A stretch of DNA of 64,000 nt from Halotia branconii CENA392 (GTDB lineage Bacteria > Cyanobacteriota > Cyanobacteriia > Cyanobacteriales > Nostocaceae), in the NCBI RefSeq assembly GCF_029953635.1, contig NZ_CP124543.1:1963455-2027454 (forward strand), written 5' to 3'. Below the pieces are notes generated by a model. The model was not told the origin of the DNA. It made no database searches and saw only the letters and a list, made by a program, of their open reading frames with translations. The position numbers and the translations under genes are program-made. Below, piece by piece: positions 63,333 to 64,000 of the stretch; position 1 is the first letter of the stretch; every line of letters begins with the position of its first letter.

Positions 63333-64000
63333 TTAAGCTAAAGCTTTATTACTGTACTCATGATCTTGAACCGTTTTTTCATAGAGTTGCGCTAAAGATT
63401 CTGCCTTTTTGCCCCAGTTAAAGGATTGAGCAACTAAATGTTGTCCTGCGTAACCCATACTTAACCTTAATTCTCCATCTTGAGCTAAACGAGTCATTGC
63501 CTCAGCTAGTCCGCAAACTGCTTCTTCAGGTGTAGATGCCTGGATTTTAAAGCCAGTTTCTGCCGTAACCTGAACGGTTGGGCCTCCTAAATTTAAACAA
63601 ATTACTGGGCAACCTGCTGCCATTGCTTCTAAGCAAACCCATCCCCCAGAATCATGTAGACTCGGATGAATTAACACATGGGACTGACTGAGCTTGTTTA
63701 AAGTTTCAGATCTTGACAATCTACCCCAGAATTTTACTCGTTTACTAACATCAAGTTCTTCTACAAGAGTTTGTAATCGTTCTCTTTCAGGGCCATCCCC
63801 CAAAATCCAGTATTCTGTATCATTAGGTAAATCTGCTTGAGCAAAGGCTTTAACTCCTAAGTGAATACCCTTCCAATGTAGCAATCTGGACATACTAATA
63901 AACCGAATTTGATGACTATCAGGAATCGGGCGTTGAGCTAATTGTTGAATTTCCTCTTCTGATAAACCTGATTCAGAATAAACTTGCACATTTATTGCAC
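63333..64000 (-). CDS. GT4-family glycosyltransferase, C-terminal part (5' end outside window)
   Basis: The frame is open through base 64000 (AINVQVYSES...), so the gene begins beyond the window. The visible 222 residues hold the donor-binding domain: FISMSRLLHWKGIHLGVKAFAQ, YWILGDGPERERLQTL, VKFWGRLSRSETLNKLSQSHVLIHPSLHDSGGWVCLEAMAAGCPVICLNLGGP (E-x7 region with HDSGG). Followed 19 bp later by the second GT4 gene. Confidence 0.88.
   Translation of the reverse strand, partial: AINVQVYSESGLSEEEIQQLAQRPIPDSHQIRFISMSRLLHWKGIHLGVKAFAQADLPNDTEYWILGDGPERERLQTLVEELDVSKRVKFWGRLSRSETLNKLSQSHVLIHPSLHDSGGWVCLEAMAAGCPVICLNLGGPTVQVTAETGFKIQASTPEEAVCGLAEAMTRLAQDGELRLSMGYAGQHLVAQSFNWGKKAESLAQLYEKTVQDHEYSNKALA

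Overview
The window looks like chromosome of a filamentous, probably heterocyst-forming cyanobacterium (Nostocales: Nostoc, Calothrix or Tolypothrix type). The grounds are frequent GCGATCGC (HIP1) octamers, a short tandem heptamer repeat, a cyanobacterial group 2 sigma factor (SigC type), a urea ABC transporter operon (urtABCDE), pentapeptide-repeat and TPR proteins, a cyanobacterial Omp85, a KtrBA potassium system, an LpxB-related protein, and remains of a type V-K CRISPR-associated transposon (CAST), a group known from cyanobacteria.

Layout. 1-1.7 kb: toxin-antitoxin genes and remnants (hicBA, an RHH antitoxin, a broken PIN toxin). 1.9-9.3 kb: housekeeping genes (ftsE-like ABC ATPase, alpha/beta hydrolase, sigC, gpsA, lipA). 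9.5-14.3 kb: a decayed mobile island directly behind a tRNA-Pro(CGG) gene. It holds a CAST end with TnsB-type repeats, a 17-nt homing spacer matching that tRNA, a CRISPR array, an internal piece of cas12k, type I restriction-modification scars with an embedded brnTA pair, and a CHAT-protein remnant split by an IS5/IS427-type insertion sequence. 14.9-20.9 kb: membrane and stress-type genes (VanZ/LamG-like, HdeD, lipoprotein, CsbD, a GIRPI-repeat protein). 21.2-29.1 kb: methyltransferase, ktrBA, a broken DUF433/DUF5615 pair, TPR protein, queA, yraN and a lumenal pentapeptide protein. 30-39.9 kb: Lhr-like helicase, tenA, two PEP-CTERM-type paralogues (one lacking its anchor), modA, ilvD. 39.9-47.9 kb: the urt operon, split between urtD and urtE by a two-gene restriction-modification unit. 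48-55.9 kb: an FAD oxidoreductase, mtnP, Omp85, a kinase-like protein, an LpxB-like protein and a LuxR-type response regulator. 57.1-60.4 kb: two REC-histidine kinase proteins and a single-domain response regulator. 60.7-64 kb: polysaccharide genes (Wzy/ligase-like protein and two GT4 glycosyltransferases, the last cut by the window edge).

How it fits together. The most informative region is 9.5-11.1 kb. A CAST end begins 2 nt after the last base of the tRNA gene. A degenerate repeat is followed by 17 nt identical to the D-stem/anticodon arm of that tRNA, next to a GGTA PAM, and the transposon end lies 53 bp beyond the PAM. That is the geometry expected of RNA-guided homing. The effector is reduced to a fragment, and no tnsB, tnsC or tniQ is present in the window, so the element is a fossil, although its array and homing unit could still be used in trans. 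Several broken toxin-antitoxin and restriction genes nearby suggest repeated turnover of defence cargo at this site.
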